64,000 nucleotides of DNA from Metridium senile (lineage: Eukaryota > Cnidaria > Anthozoa > Actiniaria > Metridiidae). The stretch is from positions 10,239,741-10,303,740 of the forward strand of contig OX459110.1 of assembly GCA_949775045.1 (NCBI GenBank), given 5' to 3'. How positions within the stretch are numbered: the first letter of the stretch is position 1; each line of letters opens with the position of its first letter. Positions 49,441-61,580 of this stretch are shown one piece after another. A model generated the notes under the pieces. That model made no database searches and had not been told where the DNA came from. It saw nothing but the letters and a program-made list of their open reading frames with translations. The position numbers and the translations under genes were made by a program.

Positions 49441-52400
49441 TCAATGTGATCTAGCAAATTCTTGTCGAAGCCATTCAGTGTCTTTATAGAACCGTGGATC
49501 TCCTAGTCGCAATGATGTTCTCTTGTAGAAATAGTAATAAAGAACAGCCCCTGCAATGAGAACATTGAATTTCAAAAATCAATACAAAACTAAGTACAAA
49601 GTAGAACGTTAGTCATTTGTACCATGAATGTCAAAGTTTTGAACCACAACATTTTGACTGCTACTGCAGGTCTTTATCAGGCAATGGTAGCCTGGAATGA
49701 GGTTTAGGCCATCAATAAAGAACTTTGAACCTGTAACATGGTGATGCATGACTAGCTTTTTGTGCAGCTGTTGTGGACAATAATAGGCCAGTATTACCAT
49801 GCCATGCTTGTACTGCTAAATGTGAATGGCAGTGGAATTTAATGAAAAGATGTTTCGAATGTTAGTAAGTAACAACTTTATTTGAGGATAAAACATAACA
49901 GTTTGCACTGACAAACTATTGGCCCTCAAGTCAAAGGTGTAAGGTGATGTAAGGGGATTAAAGTAAAAGACTAACACCTGAACAATGATTGTAAGCTGTC
50001 AGCGGTCCATACAATAATTACATTACAATATCAATTGTCCATCTAATTGCAGACAACTGAAAAGACAGTTTATACTGTGTGACTTACCAACTCGCTGGAA
50101 AACATGCAAAGCCTGTAATGCTTCATTCCAGACAAACTTCTGAGGATCTCCCCATTTCTTTGTCTGAAAGAGAGAGAGGAATAATGTTGTTTTAACCTGA
50201 GGTATTATAATCATCTACTGTCATCATTTAATTTAATTATTAGGGAACTTTAGATTTGACAACGAGTACAAGATTGAGTACGAGTATGAGTTTTAAAATT
50301 AGCCTTGTGTGTATATTTGTTTATACTGAATTACATTCCACTTCTTGTTTTTATTATTTTGGTGTCTCAATCTATACAGTCACAGGACTACAGTTCATCA
50401 TCAACAACACACAGGAGGCCAATTTCAAAACTTATATTCATACTCATTGTCAAATCTAAAGTTCCCTATTGTCATCATTATCATGACCATCATCACTATT
50501 ATCTCCACTATTTTTCAGTAATATCATATTCGACATCATAAGCATCACCATTTTAACCACTGTAATCACAATTTTCACCATCATCATCACCTACTCCCCC
50601 ATCATTATAATCATCATCATTGTCATTGTTACAATCATGAAGCTATTTCAAAAAACATTGAATACTGAATAGTGCATTCCAACATCCAATGGCATTTTTA
50701 CATAGTATTACATACATGATTTATTTCATAAAGCAGTTAAATAAATAGCTGTTATTACAGTTATGTGCAAATGATTTTGAACAATGGGTTGAAGTCGAGG
50801 CTTTCGGGCAAACCTATTGTTTTCGCCCGAAAGCCTCGACTTCAACCCATTGTTCAAAATCATTTGCATATAACTGTAATAACAGCTATTGGCAATGCAT
50901 TTGTGCTGATGTGGAGTATTTGCTAATATACTGTTTAGGATGGAATGCACTAAAATTAAAATAATTATTTGCTTAATTTTTACTTTAGATAATATTACAT
51001 GACACAAAATGAATTGGTCTTGGAATGCAATATTCGATCAGTATGCAGTATTCAGCATTTTTTCAAATAACTCGTATCAGCATCAAAATCTTCTTCATCA
51101 TCATTGTCACATTGTATAACCTACCATAGTCCAGACATGAAGGCCAACCGATAAAGCCAGATATACAACAGCTATTATAATAGTTGTTTTAAACTTTCTG
51201 ATTAATAAAGATATTAACCCAGCTTGAAAGACATATGTATTGAAGAATAATAGGAATACTACAATAATAGCAAGAATAATGCAGACATCTTGGATTCTAG
51301 AAAAACAAAAAAGAATAGGTAACTTATTATAATAAAAAATAATAATAATATGATGAACAAATCATTTAAAATACAAATTGTATTGACTCTGGCTTGATTT
51401 TGGTTTAATCTATTCAGACATTTCGAGCTACACTTACACCTTCATCAGTGTTCTTTACAAACTGAATGATTCGTTATATTGTATCACACGCAGATTTGAA
51501 TGTTGTTTAAGCGCACGCTATTCTAGAATTTACAATTATTTTAGATATTTTAGATATAGCAATATGATCATTTCCTGAGTTTTCAGAACAAATCAGTTGT
51601 TTCATTGTTTGATCGCCTTGCATAAACAGAAAATTATTAAATGCTTTTATTATAAAACAGAAATTTGATTGGCTAGACATTTTCAAATGGAATGGAAAAT
51701 AATGTAGCACTTGTTTAAGCAGCTATGTGTGATGAAGGAGCGTTGTGTGACAAGGCCTAATATGGCTGCCAGGGGAGACTAGTTGGTCCGGTGATGAGAA
51801 ACAAAAAAAATATGACAATGGCCTTAGAGGATAAAAAATGTTGAAAACAAAAGGATTAGAGTTACAATAAACTTTATTACTAAATCAGACAGTGTGTACA
51901 TGTATCACCAGGTTTATGAAAAAACACTTTGTCTAATGTCACTTCACCTCCATTACCATGAGTAAAGTCTGCATTTTTTTTAATAGTTTACTTTAAAATT
52001 GTCACTATAGCAACTTCAAGCGTGATGTGAGCTACATCACACCTATTTATGTAGTGTCTTCAGTAAACAATAAACACATTAAATAACTACTATATTATCA
52101 TCATAAAACTTTAAACCGAATATCAATATTAAACTACGAAACTATTTAGCGACAGGAACTGCAGTAAAATGACGACATCTTGTCGTAGAGAAACCACAAA
52201 AGGCGGTAGATCCTTTGAAGTTGAACACAGCTGAGAGAATAGAGTCAAAAGGCTGTTCGAAGACAAGCAACAGTTGTCACCGATACCTCACATATGTCCA
52301 TTTACACCCTTCGTATTTAGAGAACTAAATAAACTAAAAGATCAATAAGCGACACGGATAGGTCACGCAGTTCGTTAAAGTGTTTTCAGTATGACTCGTT

Positions 52401-52800
52401 TTCAAACAACGATCGATTTCAACAACAATTTATTGTTATGGACGCACGCCTTGAAGTATTTATTAACACTGCGTTTTTCTGCGTGATTAAAGCTCTGTTA
52501 CCGAATCTATGTCTTCAGTTTTATCACATGATATTAGGCTTCAAATGACTAAGTCCACAAGCGCGTAAATTAACGGAAGACCCAGCACAACAAAGACAAA
52601 ACGAATTGTCAAACCCGATCACAATCCGTTGTCTTATCAACAACAATCTAACCGATCACTCACGTTTTTACTTACATGTATAGCACCAAAAGAACCACAT
52701 CAGCTGTCCTGAACAATTCTCCAAAGGAATTAATAAAAATATCGACGAATAAAAAGAACAATTGTACATAAACAACCGGCCGATAACGTGAAACTCTCAT
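49441..52800 (-). CDS. TMEM138: Transmembrane protein 138, 160 aa, four exons
   Basis: Minus-strand exons: 52800-52676, 51296-51125, 50163-50088, 49550-49441 (TGA); the phases join exactly. The product has four membrane segments. It contains the conserved stretches [67 protein letters not shown] and [20 protein letters not shown], and is close to the roughly 162-residue length of the vertebrate protein. TMEM138 is a ciliary transition-zone/ciliogenesis protein mutated in Joubert syndrome; that is established for vertebrates. The start ATG is the first in frame and gives an N-terminus of normal length. A fold-back element (50645-51068) occupies intron 2, and the upstream region is shared with a divergent plus-strand gene starting at 53410. 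Confidence 0.95.
50645..51068. mobile_element. Fold-back MITE family D in TMEM138 intron 2
   Basis: ATACTGAATAGTGCATTCCA at the left pairs with GGAATGCAATATTCGATCAG at the right. The centre is a near-perfect palindrome: GAAGTCGAGGCTTTCGGGC and GCCCGAAAGCCTCGACTTC around a short spacer (about 50791-50843). Confidence 0.88.
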
Positions 52801-53409
52801 CGTTTAGCCACCATCTTGGGGTCTGAATACCGCTGACCGCTGGGATCACTTTCGGCATACTCGCTTGGCACTCTGGGATACATTCCCTTCGTTTTTCATT
52901 TCTTTACATTCTCACTTCTTTATAAAACGGAATAAAGAAACATATTTAACCGTGAGGATGTATCAATAGTTTATAGACTGTAAACTAGTCTTGAAATAAA
53001 ACGAAAAATTGGAATTGTTCATTTTCCTCTAATTTTATTTTTTCACTAAGAAAAGTGCATGAATTTTATAACACACACACACATTTTTTTTTTTTAAAGA
53101 TTAACTCACATATTTAATATTTTTAGTTTGGAAAACAAAAATGAATAAAAAAGTAAAATAGAAGGATGAAAAATAGGTGTAACGGTTTGTAATTTGTCAC
53201 ATAAAGCAATTTTATTATCATTAATGGGCCATTAATGATTTCCAATGAACTCGAAGAGCCTTTTTGTCATGTAATCCATGCAATAATCCCGTCTTTTCTT
53301 TCTTCAATGATAATCACAATGAATTTGATCTTCACAATTAGTTAATCATTAATGTCATTACCATGGAAACACCCTCAACTAAGCCAGCGTGTTTACATGT
53401 AGCAGAAAG
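52801..53409. promoter_or_regulatory. Shared 5' region between TMEM138 and a divergent gene
   Basis: A 609-bp gap separates the TMEM138 start codon (minus) from the ATG at 53410 (plus). It has no long repeat, unlike most intergenic DNA here. CCACCATCTTGG lies close to the TMEM138 ATG, a YY1-like sequence. The divergent arrangement suggests a bidirectional promoter; no TATA box is evident. This is inference from layout. Confidence 0.4.
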
Positions 53410-53695
53410 ATGGCTGATCTTGTACGAGGGTTCGACTTTTCTCATTACCCAAAAGAAAGCGAGGTAGAAGAGGCTAGAAATACGCTAAAACCTATTGGGA
53501 TTCTTTCCAAGGTAGGGAGTTAAAATATTATTATTTTTTATTGTCAATTAGAGCTAAAATTATCTTGTACATGTAAGTTGTACGAGTTCAGAAAGGTATA
53601 CTTATATTCACACAGGCCACAGTGATAATTATGCTCTAAAAGAAAATATTGTTTTATTTCAGGCTTATGATCAACATCAGCTGATAAGGCACAAG
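53410..53695 (+). CDS. Two candidate 5' coding exons of an unrecognised gene
   Basis: Exon 53410-53511 begins with ATG and encodes 34 residues (MADLVRGFDFSHYPKESEVE and onwards), ending at a GT donor. Exon 53663-53695 follows a TTTCAG acceptor, continues in phase 0 (AYDQHQLIRHK) and ends at another GT donor. The composition is charged and not repeat-derived, so this looks like real coding sequence. A third piece may lie at 56291-56338 (LPMGLKLSYLQPIAT), but it needs an acceptor 11 bases inside the more obvious AG at 56279, and it does not join the CFAP90 exon at 56450 in phase. This may therefore be a separate small gene, or an alternative 5' end of CFAP90 that I have not resolved. It is divergent from TMEM138. 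No function can be given. Confidence 0.42.
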
Positions 53696-53699
53696 GTAT

Positions 53700-55155
53700 T
53701 GTTTAGATTTAAATAGATTATATATATATAACGCGAGTTATAACAGCAGGCGAGCAAAGAGCTTCATCAAATCCCAGTGGCTCTCAAAGTTAGCTCACTC
53801 GATTTGGATAAAGTTTGAGCTAGAATTTTGCTATCAAAATTGATCTGTTTATCTTCAAAATGTATTTTTCTACGTACCAGGTTATCGAAGAACACTTTGG
53901 AATTGTCGACAATAAGTAAAATAGCAAATTTCATTGAAAACATTGCTTTAATTTTAAGATTATTTTTGATGCCCACAGCTGTTTTAATTTTAAATCAGTG
54001 ATGTTCTTTTGTCCACTCCTTTTGTTCAAAAATTGAACAAGAATTGCCAAGAATGTTTTTATATAAAATATGATAAAATTTCTACTTTGAAATATATATA
54101 AATTAAAGATTATTTTAAATTATTTATAGCAATAATTATAATTAAAACATGAAAGTCTAAAAATTAGAAAGATTTTACAACATTAATTTGCAGCTTTTCT
54201 GGTATATTCTTTGATATCTGTGATGAATTTGTCCACTAGAATGTAATACATAATATCACTTATGCCAAGAACAACTGAAAACATGAGAAAGGATAAATTG
54301 CTAGTATTTATTTAAGGTACAAATATACATAATTATGGACTGTGGCAAAGCCATATTGTGTAAAATAATTAACAATTATTCGTTGAAGGCGAACGGTTAT
54401 TGGGCAAATATAAAATTTACCGAGCGGTATTAATGCATAATATTACAAAGCATGGCAGCGGTATATACGGTCTAATATCCTGAGATAGCGAACCAATGAG
54501 ATCGAGCGCACGTTCTTATGAGGTTGTGAATTGTGTATATTATACTCTTTAGCTACCATTCATTTTATGAATGGACCTTTCCTCAATCTGCTTTACTGAT
54601 CAGAAAAATATGTATGTAAATCTATCATGGAATACCGTACCTAGCCTCCTCTACAGGCATTCTCTAATTACCATAGCCCTCGGTCAACCGTCCAGCGGAA
54701 GGTGTCGCCCGAAGGGCTATGGTTCAATCCAAAACTGGAAGTTTTCCTGATTGGCAGAATTTTTTTTAATAAGTACCGGAAGTTGAATCTCATCAAAGTC
54801 AACCGACTTGTGATTGGATAAAAAACACCAGAAGGTAAAAAAGAAGAAAAAAAAATCGTTACTTACCCCCACCCTGACACCGCTCGAAAGTGCACAGCTA
54901 ATGTCTATGGATGTTCACAGATAAATTTTCGACAACTTGATGAACTTTAAAAAATTAATTCTCGGTGTAAAGAAAATAAATAAACACAACTCAAACGACT
55001 TTCGATAGATAATTTATTTGAAATGATTTGACAAGAAAAACTTTATATTTGTCAGTTTAGTAGTTTTAGAGATATTATTTTTTTGTGATGTAGTGTTCGA
55101 CGAAGTTGCGTATCTTCCTAAAGATGCAGGTGAAAATTCGAAATGATTGCTTCTT
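53700..55155. other. Intergenic or intron DNA, no gene seen
   Basis: Contains AT-rich stretches and a GCCTCCTCTACAGGC-like MITE end near 54655 with CATAGCCCT/AGGGCTATG pairing at 54675-54722. No exon with good splice context. Confidence 0.5.
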
Positions 55156-55159
55156 TTTT

Positions 55160-55250
55160 ATCTCTGAAGAAGGGCTAAAGCTTGAAATGTCATTAAAGTT
55201 AGTTAACATTTTGTATGGCATTACAAATTTTATTCTATTACCAAATATTT
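55160..55250 (+). mobile_element. Hammerhead-like repeat with a CTGAAGA core
   Basis: CTGAAGA followed by AGGGCTAAAGCTT, GAAATGTC, then AAAGTTAGTTAACATTTTGT and GGCATTACAAATTTTATTC. This copy has U at core position 4, but stem I and stem III pairing are weaker. Confidence 0.8.
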
Positions 55251-55765
55251 TGTGAATGGCTGACTACTTTATGTGTGTCATTTGGTGGCTGATCTAGCCA
55301 CAGGTAGCCCAAGCTCACTGTTAGTGTTGATTTACTATATGGGTACTTTTCAACCTTCAATTTTTCGCCTTGAAATTGAATTAAATTCAATAAAACAGTG
55401 TCTTCTTGTTGATCTCTATAATCCTCTGAGTTAATTTCAGCTGATTTGGTTCAGAATAAATTAATTTCTCCCTGCCTTACAGCTCTAACAGTGAGCTTGG
55501 ACTACCTGTGATCTAGCTAGTGGGAACTGACAAGAAAAGATGTTTCTGCAAAATGAATCACTTCTATTGCATCCCACAATATTATTATTTTCAGTACTGC
55601 AACATGTGTTTCACTTGTGTGTTGTTTAAAGACCAATGGTCACTTACCGGCATGCTTTGCGTTATTTTGATTTCAGTGTTATAATCCATTCGCAGTCAGT
55701 CGTATTACAATTTAGTGAGAGCGTAAATACCCATTCACATTGTAAGGGACTGGCCAAAAATTAGA

Positions 55766-55783
55766 GGGGGGGGGGGGGGGGGG
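55766..55783 (+). repeat. G18 run inside a small inverted repeat
   Basis: The G run follows GGGACTGGCCAAAAATTAGA and is followed by ATTTTATTTTTGGCC and GGCCCTCCC; CTGGCCAAAAAT partly pairs with ATTTTTGGCC. Confidence 0.75.
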
Positions 55784-56449
55784 TGCATTTTATTTTTGGC
55801 CTGTATAGTTTTTAGTGGCCCTCCCTTTCCTTATATATAAAATAATATGGCCCTCCCCTAAATAAACCATTTTAAAATAATTTTCAATGATGAAGGGAGT
55901 TATTTTTAGAGATATATTTAAACATACATTCAATCGTAGCACCTGCTTGCAATTAGTACTGAAAATTGAATATTTTATTAACCTAGTTCTAAAAGTCCTT
56001 TATTTTACCATTATAGTTAATATCAACAATGGTTTTACATTTCAAACTTTTCTACTGTATACTGCAAATCTTATCATTCATTTACTTGACATTTCTTATA
56101 TCTAAATGTTTTTTATTATCTTAATTTCTATTTTCAATTGGTTAAAAATAAACCCAGACAGACGAGTCTTTTAGGTATTAGAATTGCTTAACTCGTTAAT
56201 TCAAGCTCTTTTCACGCCAGTAATTATCTCACCTTATACGGCCTTGCTTGGATGGTTTTATTCTTTATTATTATTAACAGCTGAAAACAAGCTCCCCATG
56301 GGACTTAAACTAAGTTATTTGCAACCCATAGCAACGGTATGTCATTTATCATAAGCACATTACAACATAGTCACTCTAGACTTGATACGTGGTGTATAAA
56401 AGTATAGGAACTTACTTACTTACTTACTTACTTACATACTGACGCTACA

Positions 56450-59400
56450 ATGGGTGAATATCCAGGAGAAGGATATAAAATGTCGGGATATGGTCTCAAA
56501 CTATACAACCCTCAGGAAGAGAATAACCAATGGGTCGAAACTGTCAAGGTTTGCCTTTACTTCATTGATTGACGTTTTCTGCGATATTTGTCGCTTAATT
56601 CCTATACTTCTACATAAGCCTAATGATCAGGATATTCTTGTCAGTGATACGTTTGTTGCTTTGAACGTTTGGCATCTGACAAGATTGACTTTTAGATCAT
56701 TTAAAGTAGTCTTTAGGTAGTATTCATTTTCTATAATGCTTTACCGGCATTCTATTCATTTTGGCTCAGTCGCTTTTTAACATAATAGGAAACGTGTCTT
56801 GAAAACGTCGAACTTGTGAATTTACTGCGATAATTTTTGACGTTTTACCCTCTATTAACTATGGTTTTTCTGGCACCACTTGGTGGATAGCAAAGTTTAT
56901 TGCAACAAAAAGTTAAGAAAGAGGAGTTTTTGTTTGTTTGTATTACAATGCCGCATCGTTATGCTTGTTTGTCTATAACTTGACTGATGTTTTTTTGTCG
57001 TTTGTTTGTTTGTTGTTCAGGCTTGTTTTGTGTTTGCCAGTTGCTGTATCTTTCGTCTGTTTATTAACTTGTTGGCTTGTCGTTTATTTATTGCTCTATT
57101 TAATTGTCAGTTTGTGTTGTTTTTCTGTGTGTTTTATTTTATTTTCCTGTTCTAGTTTGTGTTGTTGGGAAGTTGCTTTATTTTCATTTTGTTTACTTGT
57201 TAGTTTGTCCGTTGCTTGTATGCTGTTCGTTTGTTTGTTGCTCTAATTTTTTTTGTATGTGTTATATCTTATTCTTCTGATTTTTTAATTGTTGTTGGCA
57301 AGTTGCTTTACTTTTTTGATTTACTTGTTAGTTTGTCCGTTGCTTGTGAGTTGTTCGCTTGTTTGTTGCTTGGAGTGCTTGTATGCATCGTCTGTCGTAA
57401 GCTTGCCGCAACCCTCAAAAGATGCCGACTGACGATGCGGCCGCTCGTTTTGTCTCATGCATGACGCTCAAACTTGCTTATTCCCATCGCCGCAAAGTAG
57501 CGCGCGTGTACCCATCAGAATCACAAACAATGTAAATTTGCAATATTTGTTTGCACGTAATCATAATTTTTTTTTAAATATGTATTTGGTTTGTTGAGTT
57601 TACGCCCAACAAATATAACGATATGAACATCATTATCACAACAAGTATCATGATCATTATAAAATGAAATTCGTAACACCATAAAAAAGGGCTTAATCTC
57701 GAAACGTCAGTAAAGTTAGGTCAACATTTTTTACGGTGTTACAAAAAAATATTAATGTCATTCTATTACCTATCGTTTATATCAAACACCGACGCAGCCT
57801 ATACTAGTTTACTCGCTAGTTCCCATGGTTCGTTTCCATTCATCATTATTATAGTCACTTTGTCATCTGCATCACGATCTGCAACCTTTCTGCGGCATCG
57901 CAAGAGTGCGATACAGTTTTTCCCAACGTTGGAAGCAGTGTGTTGCGAAAGTAGCGCCATGTAAATAAATAAATCACTTTTTTTTTTAACGTCTCAATGT
58001 ATTTAGCCAGTGGCTAATTGGGGAGACTCAGACTCACTACCGCTACGTTGAATATTTTAGCACACAACTCTGCTCACATGTTCATTTTTGCGGAGGCCGG
58101 AGGAAAATTGAACCGGATAACCCGGAAAAAAGCACTCGTGGCATTAATTGCCGAAGAGAAGAACACATCAAACAATTAAACTCAACTCACTTATAATTCA
58201 TGCCCGAGCCGGGACTCGAACCTGGATCACAGCGGTGTGAGGCGCGCCATGTCGTGTCCTCATCTTAATGATTTTGTGTATATATTTTTCAGAGGGAAGG
58301 AGATATTCGCACGAATCACATCGTGACAAAAGGAGATGAGAATGTCTCTAGTTCTTGGAAGATTACACGACCAGAACCTCTTGACCTGACCAAAGATACT
58401 AGCTACTTCAAACAGAAGACAAAGGTAAATGATACAGTTATCATCATCATAAGTATCATCATCATTATCACTTTGTTATCTGCATGCATCACATGAACAT
58501 TGTCATTACCACTACCATCAACTTCTTTCTCGTTATCTTCATATCATCTATTATACGTCACCTTTATGATCATCATTGTTTTGATAATTATGCATCATCA
58601 TTATTGTCTAGTCATTATCATCATCGTCGTCTTGGTAATCATCAGCATCGTCTGAATCGTCGTCTCAATCATCATCACCATCTACATCATCGTCGTTTTT
58701 AAAATCATCATCATTATTATCGTCTAGTCATTATCATCATCGTCGTCTTGGTAATCATCAGCATCGTCTTCATTGCTATCTTTGTCGTATTAACAAGATC
58801 ATCGTCTTCGTCATCATCTTATCATCCTCGTCGTCATCTTCATCATTATGTTCGTCATCGTCTGAATCATCATCATCTCAATCTTCGTCATCTTTATCAT
58901 TATCTTCGTCGTCGTCTGAATCATCAGCATCGTCTGAATCGTCGTCTCAATCATCATCATCTTCATCATCGTCGTTGTTGTTGTCTATATTATCATCATC
59001 GTCGTCGTCTTCAATATTGTCATCGTCTTCATTATCGTCTTCATCATCATCATTAGCACTACTCAGTAACATCACCATTACCATCCCTAGCTATAGTCAT
59101 ATGCTAATAACTAATAATACAATAATTCCACAGCACGACAAACCATCAACGTACGACCGTATCAATCGTGTTGTCCTGGGATACGACCAGAAACTGCATA
59201 GGGACGATCGTGAACACGCGAAATCCAGAGGACTGAAAGTCAATGCCGAGGTACGGTGACTTTTACTTACTATCAACTACTATTTCTGTTTTGGTTTTTG
59301 TTGTTATTGTTGTTTAAAAATGTACAACCCAGCCACCCAGCCAACAAAACAACCAAATCTGATTACCAAATCAATCAATCATTCAATCAACCAACCCACA

Positions 59401-59894
59401 AACCATCCAATCACTAAATCAATCATTAATTCAAATCAACCAACACACCAGCCAAACAAACAACCGTCCAATCGCCAAATCAACCAGTCAATCAACCCAC
59501 ACACAAATCATCCATCCACCGAATCAATAAGTCAATCAACGAACCAGCCAACCAGTCAACCAAACCAGTCTAGCAACCAATTTACACCCCCACCAAAGTA
59601 CCAATTTTGACTAATTCAACATCAACCAACCATCATTCAACTTACATTTTCAATTTTAAACATTCACATCTCGTGCTTGCGAAAGGTGTGTTGCCTATAC
59701 ATAAGACTAACAGCTGTATCTATTTACAGGAGACTGTTGTACATGTACCTGTGTTATCATCGTCTGTATATGGACATCCATCAAGAAAACCACTCGAATT
59801 GCAGGATCGTAAGCACGTACGAGTCGAACTGTGCAAGAAAGACTTTCTACGACTAAATGGAACAAATATATCGAGCGATCCTACTTATCAATAG
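56450..59894 (+). CDS. CFAP90: Cilia- and flagella-associated protein 90 (C5orf49 family), 170 aa, four exons
   Basis: Exons: 56450-56548, 58293-58424, 59134-59250, 59730-59894 (TAG), all phase 0. The third exon carries the family signature YDRINRVVLGYDQKLHRDDR followed by EHAKSRGL, and the fourth has VLSSSVYGHPSRKPLE and KKDFLRLNGTNI; both align in order with vertebrate C5orf49/CFAP90. The vertebrate protein is a microtubule inner protein of motile-cilium doublets; that role is inferred by homology. The first exon (MGEYPGEGYKMSGYGLKLYN and onwards) is the least conserved and its start is my choice: the ATG at 56450 follows a TTAC repeat, and no upstream AG gives an in-phase extension from the candidate exons at 53.4-53.7 kb. 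Introns hold a SINE, an ATC-rich tract and a hammerhead-like repeat. Confidence 0.88.
57660..57835 (+). mobile_element. Hammerhead-like repeat, 5'-shortened, in CFAP90 intron 1
   Basis: AGGGCTTAATCTCGAAACGT, CAGTAAAGTTAGGTCAACAT, TTTTTTACGGTGTTAC, then ACCTATCGTTTATATCAAAC and CCTATACTAGTTTACTCGCT. The CCGACGA core is replaced by the left end of the element. Confidence 0.85.
57962..58255 (-). mobile_element. tRNA-derived SINE (family 2), antisense, in CFAP90 intron 1
   Basis: On the minus strand GGTTCGAGTCC (B box) with GGCTCGGGCATGAATTATAA, then a body with GTTTGATGTGTTCTTCT and a GTGATTTATTTATTTAC tail. It ends 37 bases before CFAP90 exon 2. Confidence 0.85.
58440..59070. repeat. ATC/GTC-rich simple repeat in CFAP90 intron 2
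   Basis: CATCATCATC with CATCGTCGTC and CGTCTGAATC blocks; TCATCGTCGTCTTGGTAATC occurs twice. The His/Ser-rich frames here are repeat translations. Confidence 0.88.
59325..59645. repeat. AATCAACCAACC-type repeat in CFAP90 intron 3
   Basis: Degenerate CAATCAACCAACCCACAAAC text, a simple-sequence tract. The Asn/Gln/Pro/Thr-rich frame is not coding. Confidence 0.85.
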
Positions 59895-60059
59895 ACACAG
59901 ATAGATATAGAACAAGAAGAGAGGGAAGACATAGAAGAAGGGGGAGGGGGAGTTATGACAGGTAGCTATTGATCTGCAAAACTACTGCCATGGTAACACC
60001 ATTGTACCATGGAAGGAGGGACTACTATTAACGTGCATTCTGTTCTTCAACTTGAAACA

Positions 60060-60500
60060 GCATAATATTCACTTTGTGCAACATATGTTAGATTATTCAC
60101 TTGCAATGTTGCATCACAGGTTGCACAAAGAGATTGTTATATACAAACGTACTCTCTTCTGCAACTTGCAATGTCGCATTTCAACTTGGAGAAACAAGGT
60201 GCTACTATATATAATGGCGCTCATTCGTTTTTCTGCAATTTGCAGCGACATAACATTCAATTTGTGAAATAGATGTTAGATGATTCACTTGCAATGTTGC
60301 ATCACAGGTTGCACAAAAAGAGTGTTACAAACGTACTCGCTTTTGCAGCTTGCAATGTAGCATTGCAACATGGAAAAAGGGGGTGTTTAATGGCGTACAT
60401 TTGCTTTCCAGCAACTTGTTACCGTTGTGCAACAGATGTTAGACGTTTCACTTGCAATGTTGCATTGCACGTTGTGAAGAGAATGTAATACAAACGCAAT
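60060..60500. repeat. Degenerate tandem repeat of about 165-190 bp
   Basis: CACTTGCAATGTTGCATCAC occurs at about 60099 and 60287, with a relative at about 60448 (CACTTGCAATGTTGCATTGC). Each is preceded by GATGTTAGA-like text and followed by a TTGCA-rich part. Downstream of CFAP90. Confidence 0.78.
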
Positions 60501-60508
60501 ATCTTTTA

Positions 60509-60570
60509 TACCCTGCGAGCAGAGATTCTTTCTCTTTTGAGAAAGGAACCTCTGCCCGCAGGGTATATCT
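60509..60570. mobile_element. Very short fold-back with TACCCTGCGAGCAGAG ends
   Basis: TATACCCTGCGAGCAGAG pairs with CTCTGCCCGCAGGGTATA. The loop contains TTTCTC/GAGAAA. Looks like a minimal MITE; the outermost TATA may be its target duplication. Confidence 0.7.
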
Positions 60571-60835
60571 TTTGCACATTGCAACATTAAGAAAAGTGGT
60601 TCGAGTCAATATTGCAGTGCAACAAACAAATTATTTAATTAAAGAAATGGTTGGTTGTTTTATACTTTAAGCCGAATAGTGATTTTTACTTATTCATATT
60701 CAGAAATATTTAGTGATGTTGGTTTAGTAATAAAAGAAAATAACCATATATATAAATACTTGTATAGTTTGATTTTTTAAAATTTGAAAAGCAGCCCAAA
60801 AACAAAGAATCACACAGCATGCACTGATCATGAAT

Positions 60836-61026
60836 CGAAACTATCCTGATTTTCAGACTGGGTACGCCATCACTTAGGGCCCCGTCAACACAGCGGTCGT
60901 GGCAAAATTTTGCACAGTCCGTACGAATGTCAGATTTGTTAAAAAACATTTTACTTGTTTTTTCGCGCATGCGTAGACGTTTGACCGCTGTGTTAGCCCC
61001 GTCTGAAAATCAGGCTAAATCGAAAC
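60836..61026. mobile_element. Fold-back with TCCTGATTTTCAGAC arms
   Basis: TCGAAACTATCCTGATTTTC and AGACTGGG pair with CCGTCTGAAAATCAGGCTAA. CACAGCGGTCGTG and GACCGCTGTG pair inside. Confidence 0.75.
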
Positions 61027-61439
61027 GTGCATATCAAAAATCAATATCCAACTCTTTATTTGTTATATTAACGTCCCCGGGTATCGTTAATATTAAACAG
61101 CATATTCTTGTGAGTTTTCTCGGAAGAAACGTAGAAACTTGCAGCTTTTATGGTAAATATTTCACGATAACTTGTTAAAGTCATTCTGGAATGTTATAGT
61201 TGCGTTGCATGCATGTAGTTTGTTGTAGAATCCGGTGATTGGGAAGAGACAGAAGAGAATCGCTATTCGTCCGCCATCTTGGATGGTTTGCCCGCCACAG
61301 GGATCCCGCAAGTTTACAATTCGATCGATTGGCAGAGTTGTAGTTTTTATCGATTTTCTCGAATAAATCTTTATAAAAGTAAACATTTTATTTGATGGAT
61401 TTTCACAGTTTTCAGAGTTCGTCAAAATGATATAAAATT

Positions 61440-61580
61440 TGTCTGATAAAATAATCGTGTTTTTGAGATATCGAGAAATCGCTTCAAATCCTCACTTTTT
61501 CACTCGCATTGTGGGGACCTTTCCACCGTGTGTAAGTGAGGATTTGAGCCGGTTTCTGGATATCTCAAAAACGCGGCTTT
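61440..61580. repeat. Fold-back with TTTTTGAGATATCGAGAAA arms
   Basis: GTGTTTTTGAGATATC pairs with GATATCTCAAAAACGC, and TTCAAATCCTCACTT pairs with AAGTGAGGATTTGAG. Loop about 40 bases. Confidence 0.8.

Noticed and set aside
56279..56338. Exon joining the 53.4-kb exons to CFAP90
   Set aside because: With the best acceptor (56279) it hits a stop after 10 codons; with the alternative one it stays open but does not join the next exon in phase.
58484..59259. His/Ser/Arg-rich frames upstream of CFAP90 exon 3
   Set aside because: Simple ATC/GTC repeat translation; only the part from 59134, in the CFAP90 frame, is coding.
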